Positions 34,309-45,290 of a stretch of 64,000 nt of DNA are shown here, piece after piece. The position numbers were made by a program, and so were the translations under genes. This DNA is from Sphingomonas sp. R-74633. GTDB lineage: Bacteria > Pseudomonadota > Alphaproteobacteria > Sphingomonadales > Sphingomonadaceae. The first letter of the stretch is position 1. The number at the start of each line of letters is the position of its first letter. The notes beneath the pieces are model-generated. The model saw nothing but the letters and a program-made list of their open reading frames with translations, was not told the origin of the DNA and did no database searches. Location: NCBI RefSeq assembly GCF_013416555.1, contig NZ_JACCFG010000004.1:62001-126000 (forward strand), read 5' to 3'.

Positions 34309-35534
34309 GCGTTGGTGCTCCAGCGGCCGGTATAGGGCGAGCGCTTCAGATACGGGTTTCGCCGCGTGAAGGCGAGCAGCAACCCATAGCCGATCGCCAG
34401 CGCGATCATCGACGATCCGCCATAGGAAATGAAGGGGAGTGTCATGCCCTTCGACGGGGCAATGCCGGTGTTGACCGCCATGTTGATCAGCGACTGCACG
34501 CCGAACTGCGCCGCCAGCCCCGCCGCGGCGAGCAGACGAAAGGCATCATCCTCGTCGAGCAGCTTCATCAGCACGCGGATCACGATGGCCAGATAGAGCG
34601 TGACGATCACCGCGCAGGCGATCAGCCCGAACTCCTCGCCAATCACCGAGAAGATATAGTCGGTATGCCCCTCGGGCAGCTTGAACTTCATGATGCCGTT
34701 GCCGGGACCCCGGCCGAGCAGTCCGCCCGAAGTCAGCGTGTCATGCGCCATCTCGACCTGGTAGCGCTCGGCAAGCGCGGCATCCTTGGTGGGAAACAGG
34801 AAATTGTCGATGCGGGTGCGCGCGGTGCCGTAGAAGATATAGGCCGCGACCACGCCGGCAACGGCAGTGCCGCCGAGCCCGGCGATCGCGGCGGGCGAGA
34901 TGCCCGAGATCATCAGCAGGATCAGCCACACGCTGCCGAACACGATCGTCTGGCCGAAGTCTGGCTGGAGCATCAGCAGCACGCCGACCAGCGCGGTGAG
35001 CCCGCCGGTGATGAACAGCACTGGCAGCTGCGGATCCTTGGCGCGGAAGCTGAGCATCCATGCGGTGGAGACGATGAAGAGCGGCTTCAAAAACTCGGAA
35101 GGCTGGAAGGCCGCGAATTCGGGCCCGATCCAGCGTTTGGCGCCATTCACTTCATGGCCGATGATCGGGACGAGCGCGAGGCAGACGAGGAACACCCCTG
35201 CCCCGATCAGCGCAAGGCGCCGCGCGAGGGTTACCGGCAGCATCGACACGGTGATCAGCACCGGCACGCTGACGCAGACCCACACCAGCTGGCGCCAGAA
35301 ATAATGCATCGCCGGCATGATATGCGTGGCGTCCGAATAGCGGCGCGCAGTGGCGGGCGACGCGGCCGCGACCGCGACCAGACCGATCGCGATCAGCAGC
35401 ATCGCCAGCGTGAGCAGCACGCGATCGACTTCCCAGAACCACATGCCCGCGCGGGTCTTGCTCGCGCGGCCCAATTGAGGCTGGCCGCGGCGGCGGGCCT
35501 CGGGCACCGCTTCCTGCGGCACGGTCTCGCTCAT
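34305..35534 (-). CDS. ftsW: Septal peptidoglycan polymerase FtsW (SEDS family)
   Basis: FtsW is the glycosyltransferase that polymerises septal peptidoglycan with FtsI. The 409-residue protein has about ten membrane helices and the SEDS signatures INGAKRW-type segment (VNGAKRWIGPEFAAFQPSEFLKP), LLGRGPGNGIMKFKLPEGHTDYIFSVIGEEFG and GMTLPFISYGGSSMIALAIGYG. Its N-terminal 30 residues are cytoplasmic and basic. It overlaps murD and murG by four bases each. Confidence 0.97.
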   Translation of the reverse strand: MSETVPQEAVPEARRRGQPQLGRASKTRAGMWFWEVDRVLLTLAMLLIAIGLVAVAAASPATARRYSDATHIMPAMHYFWRQLVWVCVSVPVLITVSMLPVTLARRLALIGAGVFLVCLALVPIIGHEVNGAKRWIGPEFAAFQPSEFLKPLFIVSTAWMLSFRAKDPQLPVLFITGGLTALVGVLLMLQPDFGQTIVFGSVWLILLMISGISPAAIAGLGGTAVAGVVAAYIFYGTARTRIDNFLFPTKDAALAERYQVEMAHDTLTSGGLLGRGPGNGIMKFKLPEGHTDYIFSVIGEEFGLIACAVIVTLYLAIVIRVLMKLLDEDDAFRLLAAAGLAAQFGVQSLINMAVNTGIAPSKGMTLPFISYGGSSMIALAIGYGLLLAFTRRNPYLKRSPYTGRWSTNA

Positions 35535-36820
35535 CCCAATGCCTCCACGGCATCGCGGAAGGCCTGGCCGCGTGCTTCATAATCCTTGAATTGGTCGAAT
35601 GATGCGCAGGCCGGCGACAGCAGCACCGTCTCGCCCGGCTTGGCCTGGGCGGCGGCGCTCTGCACCGCGGCCTCGAGCGTGCCCGAGCGCTCGACCGGCA
35701 TCTCGCCTTCGAGCAGGCCTGCGAACATCTCGCCCGCCTCGCCAATCGTATAGGCCTTCACGACATGGCCGAAGCCGGGGCGGCAGGCGTCGAGATCGTT
35801 GGTCTTGGCCTTGCCGCCGAGGATCCAGTGGATCTTCGGATAGGCAGAGAGCGCCGGTGCGGTGGAGTCCGCGTTAGTCGCCTTGCTGTCGTTGACGAAC
35901 AGCACGCCATTCTTCGTCGCCACCCGCTCCATGCGGTGCGGCAGGCCCGGAAAGCTTTCCAGCCCCTTGTCGATCGCTTGCTGGGAAACCCCGAGCGCCT
36001 CGCAGGCAGCGATCGCGGCGAGCGCATTCTGCGCGTTGTGCGGCCCCTGCAGCGCCGGCCAGCGCGACTGGTCCATGCAGACGCCGGGCGCGATCTTGGT
36101 TAGGTCCTCGCTGCGGCCCGCCACCGCGACCTGGCGCGCGATTGCGGCCGAGGATGCGTCGCCAATGCCGATCACGGCCGCGTGGCCGGGGGTCTGCATC
36201 GCGAACAGCCGCGCCTTCGATGCCGCATAGGCCTCGAACCCGGCATAGCGGTCGAGATGGTCGGGCGTGATGTTGAGCAGCACCGCGACGTCACAGTCGA
36301 GGCTGTGGGTCAGGTCGATCTGGTAGCTCGACAACTCGAGCACATAGACGCCGCCTGCGGGCAGCGGGTCCTGCCCCAGGATCGGCAGCCCGATATTGCC
36401 GCCGAGCCGCGCGGGGATGCCGGCGGTGTCGAGGATATGGTGGATCAGCGCGGTGGTGGTCGACTTGCCGTTGGTGCCGGTGATGCCGACCACCTTGTGC
36501 GCGGGCATCTCCGCGCGCGCCTCGGCGAACAGCTCGATGTCGCCGATCACGGGCACGCCGGCAGCTTCTGCCTTGGCGGCGATCGGGTGCGTATTCAGCG
36601 GCACGCCCGGCGAAACAGCGACACCCGCGAACCCGGTCAGGTCGATCTCGACCGGATCGGCCAGCTCGGCGCCCTGCACCTTGGCGCGTGCTGCCTCATT
36701 CGAGTCCCATGCGACAACCTCGGCGCCCGAAGCCACCAGTGCGTCGACCGTCGCCAGACCCGAGCGCGCAAGCCCGAGCACCGCATAGCGTTTGCCGCGC
36801 CAGATGCTGCTCGTGATCAC
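35531..36820 (-). CDS. murD: UDP-N-acetylmuramoylalanine-D-glutamate ligase
   Basis: MurD adds D-glutamate to the stem. The 429-residue protein has the N-terminal [18 protein letters not shown] and the P-loop GTNGKST at residues 115-121. The chosen start is GTG at 36820, inside the mraY stop (GTGA); the frame stays open for over 100 codons upstream, but that part is a shadow of mraY. No good ribosome site is visible, so translation probably depends on coupling. Confidence 0.96.
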   Translation of the reverse strand: MITSSIWRGKRYAVLGLARSGLATVDALVASGAEVVAWDSNEAARAKVQGAELADPVEIDLTGFAGVAVSPGVPLNTHPIAAKAEAAGVPVIGDIELFAEARAEMPAHKVVGITGTNGKSTTTALIHHILDTAGIPARLGGNIGLPILGQDPLPAGGVYVLELSSYQIDLTHSLDCDVAVLLNITPDHLDRYAGFEAYAASKARLFAMQTPGHAAVIGIGDASSAAIARQVAVAGRSEDLTKIAPGVCMDQSRWPALQGPHNAQNALAAIAACEALGVSQQAIDKGLESFPGLPHRMERVATKNGVLFVNDSKATNADSTAPALSAYPKIHWILGGKAKTNDLDACRPGFGHVVKAYTIGEAGEMFAGLLEGEMPVERSGTLEAAVQSAAAQAKPGETVLLSPACASFDQFKDYEARGQAFRDAVEALG

Positions 36821-37886
36821 CGAAGCTTGAGCGTCGCCAGGCCGGCCAGTGCCAGCACGAAGGCAATAATCCAGAAGCGGATCACGACGGTCGGCTCCGA
36901 CCAGCCGAGCTGCTCGAAATGGTGGTGGATCGGCGCCATCTTGAAGACACGCTTGCCGGTGCGCTTGAAGAAGAACACCTGGATGATGACGCTCAGCGCC
37001 TCCATCACGAACAGGCCGCCGATGATGCCGAGCACCAGCTCGTGGTGCGTCGTGACGGCGATCGTGCCGAGCGCGCCGCCAAGCGCCAGGCTGCCGGTAT
37101 CGCCCATGAATACCGCCGCCGGGGGCGCGTTGAACCACAGGAAGGCGAGGCCCGCGCCGACCATCGCGCCGCAGAAGATCGCGAGATCGCCCGCGCCCGG
37201 TACGTGCGGAATGCCCAGATAGGTGGCGAACACCTTGTTGCCGGCCAGGTAGGCGATCAGCATGAACGCCATGCTGGCGATCACCACCGGCATCGTCGCC
37301 AGGCCGTCGAGCCCGTCGGTGAGGTTCACTGCGTTGCCGAACGCCACGATCACGAAGGCGGCGAAGGCGATGTAGAACCAGCCGATATTCGGGTGGAAGT
37401 TGCTGAAGAATGGTACGTACAGCTCAGTGCCGTTCTGCGAGCAGATGATCGCCGCGGCGATGCCGGCGATGGCGAACTCGCCGATCAGCCGCACCTTGCC
37501 CGATACGCCCGCGGTCTTCTGCTTCCGCACCTTGTCGTAATCGTCGAGGAAGCCGATCATGCCGAAGCCGAAGGTGACGAACATGCAGGCCCAGACATAG
37601 GGGTTGCGCAGGTCCATCCACAGCAGCAGCGAGAACATCAGGCTGGTCAGGATCATCAGCCCACCCATCGTCGGCGTACCGCGCTTGGCGAGGTGGCTCT
37701 GCGGGCCGTCGTCGCGGATCGGCTGACCTTTGCCCTGGCGGACACGCAGCCAGCCGATGAACTTCGGGCCGATCACCAGCCCGATCAGCAGCGCCGTCGC
37801 CACCGACCCGCCGGTGCGGAACGAGAGGTAGCGGAAGAGATTGAGGAGCCCGGGAAAGCCCAGAGTTTCCGCGATCCAGTACAACA

Positions 37887-37887
<1 letters not shown>
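36817..37887 (-). CDS. mraY: Phospho-MurNAc-pentapeptide translocase
   Basis: MraY attaches phospho-MurNAc-pentapeptide to undecaprenyl phosphate to make lipid I. The 356-residue protein has ten membrane helices with the family motifs [29 protein letters not shown] (catalytic Asp pair), [13 protein letters not shown] and [14 protein letters not shown], and ends in [19 protein letters not shown]. Its start shares one base with the murF stop (TGATG). Confidence 0.98.
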
Positions 37888-39256
<1,369 letters not shown>

Positions 39257-39260
<4 letters not shown>

Positions 39261-40675
39261 GCCGCGCACTCCCGCGCCACCGTCACATCATCGAAGGGCA
39301 GCACCATGTCGCCGACGATCTGGCCCTGCTCATGTCCCTTGCCGGCGATCAGCACGATGTCCTCGCTCTCGGCCATGTCGATCGCCGCCTTGATCGCCTC
39401 GCGGCGCCCGCCGATCTCGATCGCCCCCGGCGCCCCTTCGAGCACCTGCGCGCGGATCGCTGCCGCATCTTCCGAGCGCGGATTGTCGTCGGTGACGATC
39501 ACCACATCCGCGCCCGCCGTCGCCGCCTGCCCCATCGGCGCACGCTTGCCGGTGTCGCGGTCGCCGCCGGCGCCGAAGACGATGATCAGCCTGCCCTTGG
39601 TGTGCGGCTTCAATGCCGAGATCGCTGCCTCGAGCGCGTCGGGCGTATGCGCGTAATCGACATAGACCGGCGCGCCGACCTTGGTGATCACCGCGCGCTC
39701 GAGCCGCCCGCGCACCGGCTGCAACCGGCTCAGGTCGCTCAACGTCTGCGAAACATCGCCGCCCGTCGCGATCACCAGTCCCGCCGCGACCAGCGCGTTG
39801 GCGGCCTGGTACGCGCCGATCAGCGGCAAATTCACCTTGAAAATCGTGCCCTCGGCCTCGATCACCAGCCCCTGCCCCAGCAATGTCGGCTCGCGATCAA
39901 CCAGCCGCAGCGTCGAGCCATGCTCGCCCACGGTTACAAGCTTGTTGCCCCGCTGCCGCGCCAGATCCTCGATCCGCAGCGCATTGGGATCGTCGGCCCA
40001 CACCACCGCCGTGCCGCCATGCAGGTCGAGCACGTCGGCGAACAGCCGCATCTTGGCGTGGAAATAGGTTTCCATGTCGCCGTGATAATCGAGGTGGTCA
40101 CGGCTCAGATTGGTGAACGCCGCCGCGCGCACCGGCAGCCCCTCGGTGCGATATTGCGACAGCCCGTGCGAGCTCGCCTCGAACGCGACATGGCTCACGC
40201 CCTCGCGCGCCAGCCCGGCGACGTTGGAGAGGAAGGTGACGATGTCGGGCGTGGTCAGCCCGGTGCTCACCGTGTCGTTGCCGGTGGTGACCCCCAGCGT
40301 GCCGATCGAGGCGGCATGGAAGCCGCGCATCCGCCACAGCTGGCGCGTCATCTCGACAGTGGAGGTCTTGCCGTTGGTCCCCGTCACCGCCACCGCGGTC
40401 TGCGGGAAGGGCGCGAAGAACTTCGCTGCCAGCCGGGCGAACTTCTCGCGCGGATTATCATCGGCGATGTGAAGCGCGCCCTCGACCTTCGCTTCGGGCC
40501 GCGCGACGATCGCGACGGCGCCCGATTTCACGGCGTCGGCAATGAAGTCCTCGCCGTTGAACCGCGCGCCTTCGAATGCGCCGAAAATCGTGCCGGGAGC
40601 CACCTTGCGGTGGTCGATGGCAAATCCGGTGACGACGGCGCTCTCCCCGCCACCCGTCAGCGCGCCGAGTTTCAT
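39257..40675 (-). CDS. murE: UDP-MurNAc-L-Ala-D-Glu:meso-diaminopimelate ligase
   Basis: MurE adds the third stem residue. The 472-residue protein has the P-loop VTGTNGKTSTVE at about 97-108 and, near residue 395, the DNPR motif (VTDDNPRSEDAAAI), which marks meso-diaminopimelate specificity and a Gram-negative type wall. It overlaps ftsI by four bases (ATGA) and murF by GTGA. Confidence 0.97.
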
Positions 40676-42384
40676 TCGGGATCCTTCTTGTCGGCGTCAG
40701 GGCCCGCCCAGATCAGCGGCAGCAGCTCGCGCTCGTCAATATCGCGATTGGCGTCGGGCACCACGCCGAGCAGCGAGCCGGTGCGGCTCACCACGCGCGC
40801 CACCACCGGCGCCACCGTCCAGGCGGCAGTCGTGCGGTAGACGCCGATCGACGGGTTGGATTTGGGCGAATCGAGCATTGCGATCATGACATAGCGCGGC
40901 GCGTCGATGGGGAAAGCCGCCGCAAACGTCGAAACGTTGCGACTCTTGTCGTAACCACCCCCGGCAGCAGCCTCCGCGGTGCCGGTCTTGCCCGCCACGC
41001 GGTAGCCGATCGCCTCGCCCTTGCGGCCGGTGCCCTTGAGCACGATCAGGCGCAGCAGCTGGCGCATCCGGGCGCTGGTCTCGGGCTTGAGCACGCGCCG
41101 GCCCTCGGGCGGGTGCGCGGGATCGACCTTGCGCAGCGTTGCGGCATGCAGGATTCCGCCATTCACCAGCGCGGCATAGGCGGTGGCCAGATGCAGCGGC
41201 GTCACTGCGATGCCGTGGCCGTAGGCGGTGGTCATCACCGTCAGCCGGCCCCAGCTCGCGGGCCAGAGCGGCCGGGCCGCGCCCAGTTCGATCTCGGGCT
41301 TCTTGTCGAAGCCCAGCCGGCGGAACATCTCCTGCATCTTCTCCGCGCCCAGCTCATCGGCGATGCGCGCGGTGGCGATGTTCGAGGAATAGATCAGCGT
41401 TTCGGGGATATTGAGCCAGCGGAACTGCTCGTCGCCCGGATCGTCATGGATCTTGAAGCGGCCGACCTGCAGCGGCACCGTCGCATCGAAGCGGCGCGAC
41501 ATCGAGGTGATCGTGCCGGTATCGATCGCCGCCGCCACTGCGATCGGCTTGAAGGTCGACCCCAGCTCATAGACGCTCTGCGTCACGTTGTTGCGCGGCG
41601 GCGGGCCGCCAATCGCATTGGGATTGAAGCTCGGCAGCGAAGTCATCGCGATCACTTCGCCGGTCTGCACGTCGAGGATCACGCCCGCGGCGCCGCGCGC
41701 CTGCAATTGCGTCATCGCCGTGCCCAGCTCATTCTCCAGCGCCGCCTGCACGCGCAGGTCGAGCGAGAGCGCCACCGGCTCGCCGCGCCGGTTCGGGTCC
41801 ATCAGCTGCCCGTCGAGCACCTGCTCCATGCCGTAGCGGCCATGGCCGGTGCTATCGATATAGCCGAGCACATGCGCGGCGAGCGTCGACTGCGGATAGA
41901 GCCGGTCATTCTCGCGCTGGAACTCGATCGCCGGCTGGCCCAGTGCATTCACCTGGCTCACCAGCTCGGGCATCGCATTGCGCTTGAGGAAGGCGAAGCC
42001 GCTGCCGGACTTCAGGATCGCGTAATAGCGCTCGGCGCTTTGATCGGGGATCAGCTCGGCCAGCTTCTTTGCCAATTCGGCCTTGTCGCCGATCACCTGG
42101 TTGGGATGGATCGCGATCGTCCAGGCGTCGATCGAGCGGGCCAGCGGGGCGCCGCGGCGATCGGTGATGTCGCCGCGCGGCGGCACCAGGGTCGTCGCGA
42201 TGTCGCGCGCCGTCGCCGGCTCGGCCCAGATCGCCAGGAAGGCCAGCTTGCCGACGACGAGCAACATGCCGAACCCGAACAGGATCGACAGGATCATCAG
42301 GCGGATCTGGGCGGTGGCGACAAGCGCCTGACGGGCGTCGCCCGTACGGCCCTTGCGGGCCGGCGGGGCGACGACGACGATCAA
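40672..42384 (-). CDS. ftsI: Septal transpeptidase FtsI (PBP3)
   Basis: FtsI cross-links septal peptidoglycan with FtsW. The 570-residue class B penicillin-binding protein has one membrane helix at about 28-52, a pedestal domain with RGDITDRRGAPLARS, and a transpeptidase domain with STFK (Ser276), SSN (333-335) and KTG (AGKTGTAEAA). The start is a TTG at 42384 overlapping the ftsL stop (TTGA); no strong ribosome site is seen, so coupling is likely. It overlaps murE by ATGA. Confidence 0.97.
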   Translation of the reverse strand: MIVVVAPPARKGRTGDARQALVATAQIRLMILSILFGFGMLLVVGKLAFLAIWAEPATARDIATTLVPPRGDITDRRGAPLARSIDAWTIAIHPNQVIGDKAELAKKLAELIPDQSAERYYAILKSGSGFAFLKRNAMPELVSQVNALGQPAIEFQRENDRLYPQSTLAAHVLGYIDSTGHGRYGMEQVLDGQLMDPNRRGEPVALSLDLRVQAALENELGTAMTQLQARGAAGVILDVQTGEVIAMTSLPSFNPNAIGGPPPRNNVTQSVYELGSTFKPIAVAAAIDTGTITSMSRRFDATVPLQVGRFKIHDDPGDEQFRWLNIPETLIYSSNIATARIADELGAEKMQEMFRRLGFDKKPEIELGAARPLWPASWGRLTVMTTAYGHGIAVTPLHLATAYAALVNGGILHAATLRKVDPAHPPEGRRVLKPETSARMRQLLRLIVLKGTGRKGEAIGYRVAGKTGTAEAAAGGGYDKSRNVSTFAAAFPIDAPRYVMIAMLDSPKSNPSIGVYRTTAAWTVAPVVARVVSRTGSLLGVVPDANRDIDERELLPLIWAGPDADKKDPE

Positions 42385-42947
42385 CGGAGTGCCAGCTTCT
42401 CGCGCTGGGCAAGCTTCTTCAGGTCATCGATGGTCGAGGTGCTGAGCACGCCCTTGTCCACCATTGCCACCCGCTTGTCAGCCTTCTGCATGAGGTCGTG
42501 AAGTTCCCTGTCCTGCTGCGCAACGCTCTTGCCCGAGACCGTCTGCACCGCGGGAGCCGCCTGCACCGGCTGGGCCGATGCCGTCGCCACCGCTGCGACG
42601 GGCTGAGCCGACGGCGCGCCGGTTGGAACGATCAGCGAAGCGTTCTGGATCTGCGCGGGCTGGTCGAGGCTGGCCAGCGCAGTCTCGCCGCTCAGATACT
42701 GGCCGGGAGCCGGCGCGGCAAGCGCCAGCACGTCGCCGTTCCAGCGCTCGATCTGCGCCAGGTTCGCGCGGGTCTGGAACTCGGTCTCCAGGCTGCGAAT
42801 GTCCTTCTGCGCCTGATAGATCGCGCCCTTCATCCCGTTCAGCCTGGCCTGTTCGGCCGCGCCGTGCGAGTTCACCATATAGCATGCCGGCGCCACGATA
42901 ACGCCGCAGAGGAACCACCCAAGTCCCTTGAAGCTCTGAACCGACAT
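42381..42947 (-). CDS. ftsL: Divisome protein FtsL-like
   Basis: Position between rsmH and ftsI and layout identify FtsL, a bitopic protein that forms a coiled coil with FtsB and activates FtsWI. The 188-residue protein has a membrane helix at about 9-27 (LGWFLCGVIVAPACYMV), a helical segment (KGAIYQAQKDIRSLETEFQTRANLAQIERWN) and an Ala/Pro/Gln-rich extension from about residue 85 to the end, longer than usual for FtsL (about 100-130). ATG at 42947 is one base from the rsmH stop. Confidence 0.85.
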   Translation of the reverse strand: MSVQSFKGLGWFLCGVIVAPACYMVNSHGAAEQARLNGMKGAIYQAQKDIRSLETEFQTRANLAQIERWNGDVLALAAPAPGQYLSGETALASLDQPAQIQNASLIVPTGAPSAQPVAAVATASAQPVQAAPAVQTVSGKSVAQQDRELHDLMQKADKRVAMVDKGVLSTSTIDDLKKLAQREKLALR

Positions 42948-42948
42948 C

Positions 42949-43902
42949 TCACGCAACTCCTTCACTGGACCACGGCGCCGCTGCAGTCCGCCGCGCGACG
43001 CGCAGCGTGGCCGAGCGGGCACGCGGATTACGGGCAACCTCTTCGTCGCCCGGCTTCACGGCCTTGGCGGGAGGTTCGAAACTGGGTTCGGCACGCGGGC
43101 CGGTTGCCGGGCGATGGCGCGAGCCGGCGGGCTCGCTGCCGCTGCGCTCGCGCAGGAAACGCTTCACGACGCGGTCTTCCAGGCTGTGGAAGGTCACCAC
43201 TGCCAGCCGGCCGCCGGGCTTGAGCACGCGCTCGGCCGCGGCCAGTCCTTCCGCCAGCTCGTCGAGCTCGCGGTTGATGAAGATGCGCACCGCCTGGAAG
43301 GTCCGCGTCGCCGGGTCCTTCTTGTCGTGCGGCTTGTGGCCCAGCGCCTTGCGGACGATATTGGCCAGGTCGGTCGTGGTCTCGAGCGGACGCGCACGCA
43401 CGATCGCACCGGCAACGCGGCGCGAGCGCGGCTCCTCGCCGAACTGATAGAGCACATCGGCGATGTCCTCTTCGTCGGCGCTGTTCAGCCATTCGGCGGC
43501 GGTCATCCCCTCGCCGGCCATGCGCATGTCGAGCGGCCCTTCCTGCTGGAAGGAGAAGCCGCGCTCGGCCTGGTCGAGCTGCATCGACGAAACACCGATA
43601 TCCATCGTCACGCCGTCGACCGGCACGAGGCCGCGCGCTTCGAGCTCGCCCTCGAGCTGGCTGAACGGCGCTTCGATCAGGATCAACCGGCCACCGGCGG
43701 ACGCGACGAGAGTTTGGCCGCCTTCGATCGCACGGGGGTCGCGATCGAAGGCGGCCACCTCGGCACCCCGCTCGAGGATGGCGTTGGTGTAGCCGCCTGC
43801 GCCGAAGGTGCAGTCGACATGACGCTCGCCGGGCACAGGGGCGAGGCCGTCGACCACTTCGGTCATCAGCACGGGGATGTGGGGCTCGGTGGGGGAGCTC
43901 AC
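42949..43902 (-). CDS. rsmH: 16S rRNA (cytosine1402-N4)-methyltransferase
   Basis: RsmH (MraW) methylates C1402 in the ribosomal P site. The 317-residue protein begins [43 protein letters not shown], the SAM-binding start, and has [19 protein letters not shown] and the C-terminal [18 protein letters not shown] at 43902 overlaps the mraZ stop (GTGA) and has GGGAG seven bases upstream. Upstream in-frame sequence is a mraZ shadow. Confidence 0.97.
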   Translation of the reverse strand: MSSPTEPHIPVLMTEVVDGLAPVPGERHVDCTFGAGGYTNAILERGAEVAAFDRDPRAIEGGQTLVASAGGRLILIEAPFSQLEGELEARGLVPVDGVTMDIGVSSMQLDQAERGFSFQQEGPLDMRMAGEGMTAAEWLNSADEEDIADVLYQFGEEPRSRRVAGAIVRARPLETTTDLANIVRKALGHKPHDKKDPATRTFQAVRIFINRELDELAEGLAAAERVLKPGGRLAVVTFHSLEDRVVKRFLRERSGSEPAGSRHRPATGPRAEPSFEPPAKAVKPGDEEVARNPRARSATLRVARRTAAAPWSSEGVA

Positions 43903-44384
43903 AGCGTGACTCCCTTCGCCTTGCACAGATATTCGCAGATCTCGCGCAGCGTGGGGTCTGCCTGCGGATCGCGCATCAGCCGCTCGGGCGACCAGATGTC
44001 GAAGGTCTCGCCACTGCCATAGAACAGCGCCCACTTCTCGATGCCGGCCTTCATGCGGAAGAAGGGCGGGATCACGAAGCGGCCGCTATCGTCATAGGGG
44101 GCCTTTTCGACCTGGCCGAAGGCACGGCGCTTGGCGCGATAGTCCACCTCGGTGCCGCGGTCGGCGTCGAGCTGCTCGCGGCGGTCGATGCGGTCGTATT
44201 TTTCCTTGGACCAGCTCAGGTCGTGCGCGGAGAGGCACGGGTCGAAGGGGTGAAGACCCACAACGATCTGGCGAATGTCGGAATTGCGCTCGGCGGCAGC
44301 GCGCAGGTCAGCGGGGATGGCGACGCGGCCCTTCTGGTCCACCGCCTGGAGCGCAAATCCCTCGAAGAGCTCCCTGTCTGCCAC
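43899..44384 (-). CDS. mraZ: Division/cell wall cluster transcriptional repressor MraZ
   Basis: MraZ is a ring-forming DNA-binding protein with two AbrB-like SpoVT domains that represses the dcw operon. The 161-residue protein has the paired motifs [14 protein letters not shown] (about 15-28) and [14 protein letters not shown] (about 97-110). The start is GTG at 44384 after GGGG. It is the first gene of the cluster; a candidate operator of 10-bp GGGA repeats lies about 130 bases upstream (44511-44546). Confidence 0.96.
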   Translation of the reverse strand: MADRELFEGFALQAVDQKGRVAIPADLRAAAERNSDIRQIVVGLHPFDPCLSAHDLSWSKEKYDRIDRREQLDADRGTEVDYRAKRRAFGQVEKAPYDDSGRFVIPPFFRMKAGIEKWALFYGSGETFDIWSPERLMRDPQADPTLREICEYLCKAKGVTL

Positions 44385-44912
44385 GCCAAAACCCCAATGG
44401 GCACAGCTTTCCCGTCTCCGGAATCAGCCCCCACGGCCGCTCCGGCGCTTAAAATGACGATGGAAAGGGTGTGCCCCCTCTTAAGCATCTCGTTTTACCA
44501 ACAAGTGCTCGGGGATACAACGGGAGAATTGGGGATAGAGCGGGAATTTGCCCCACTCAGCCTCGTTTTTGAACGATATTCTTGCTTGAATCGGCTTTTG
44601 TTCGCGTTTGTTCTCCAGCTCGGCTACGGGAAACCCGCAATCGCTACGGACAATTCCTGAAAGTGGGGACAAATCCCCAGGATCACGGGAAAACGGCCAA
44701 GTGGCGCTATTTCCCCGCTTTTCCTGGAAGTGACGTAGCAGAGCCGGCGCGTGCAGCCCAGCCGCACACCTGCGAAAAACCGCAGAAATCCGGCGAGTCG
44801 CCGCGAAAATCGGCGCGCGTTAACCAGTTTCGTTAGGATCTCAAGCCTTTTCAGGCCGGGATTTCGAGTAATTGTGGATGAATTCGCGCACCCTTCCCCG
44901 CCGACGGCTGGG
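44385..44912. other. Intergenic region upstream of the dcw cluster
   Basis: These 528 bases separate mraZ from a small membrane gene on the same strand. I see no convincing gene in it. It is more AT-rich than its surroundings from about 44480 to 44660 and must contain the main dcw promoter. It holds the GGGA repeat array and two GANTC sites (GAATC at 44421 and 44588), which CcrM methylates in many alphaproteobacteria. No clear -35/-10 pair could be assigned. Confidence 0.5.
44511..44546 (+). promoter_or_regulatory. Candidate MraZ operator: four GGGA repeats at 10-bp period
   Basis: GGGA occurs at 44512, 44522, 44532 and 44542, exactly 10 bases apart, each preceded by G or C. MraZ of other bacteria binds three or four direct repeats of a TGGG-type core with one helical turn spacing upstream of its own gene. 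Number, spacing and location fit. The repeats run on the plus strand, opposite to mraZ, which is a caveat. Confidence 0.55.
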
Positions 44913-45239
44913 CTATTGCGTGCGCTGCTGGGCCTGTTGCTGCTGCTGCCGCGCGATCTCCGCGGCGTCGACCTTCTCGGTCGAGGTGGTGCTCGGCGCC
45001 GCGCCCAGTTCGGCAAGCGGCTCGTCCTTGGTCTTCTCGCCCAGCGTGTTGCCCACGCCGGTGATGTTGGCGACGACGCTCGTATTGGCCCCGCCGATCG
45101 CCGAGACCGCGACGTCGTTCGAACGCCAGGCGACGACCGCGCTTGCCAGCACGATCAGCACCGTCACGACGGCAAGCCCGGTCAGACCAACGTAGATCCG
45201 TTGCATCGTCTGGGCGGTATCAGGCGATCCCACACTCAT
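44913..45239 (-). CDS. Small conserved membrane protein
   Basis: I do not recognise this 108-residue protein beyond its layout. It has a short cytoplasmic start, a membrane helix at about 16-39 (VGLTGLAVVTVLIVLASAVVAW), a periplasmic segment rich in Ser/Val/Asn and a C-terminal Gln-rich tail (ARQQQQQAQQRTQ). It stands between cysteine synthase and the dcw promoter region, on the same strand as both. Confidence 0.7.
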   Translation of the reverse strand: MSVGSPDTAQTMQRIYVGLTGLAVVTVLIVLASAVVAWRSNDVAVSAIGGANTSVVANITGVGNTLGEKTKDEPLAELGAAPSTTSTEKVDAAEIARQQQQQAQQRTQ

Positions 45240-45290
45240 ATCTGTTGCATAAATGTAACGCCGAACCGCCCCGCTGTCGAGACGTGTCGT

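Noticed and set aside
44597..44610. GTTC-N6-GTTC sequence upstream of the dcw cluster
   Set aside because: The spacing is six, not the seven required for the alphaproteobacterial LexA box.
44819..44836. TTAA...TTAG resembling a CtrA box
   Set aside because: Spacing is nine, not seven, and the second half is imperfect.
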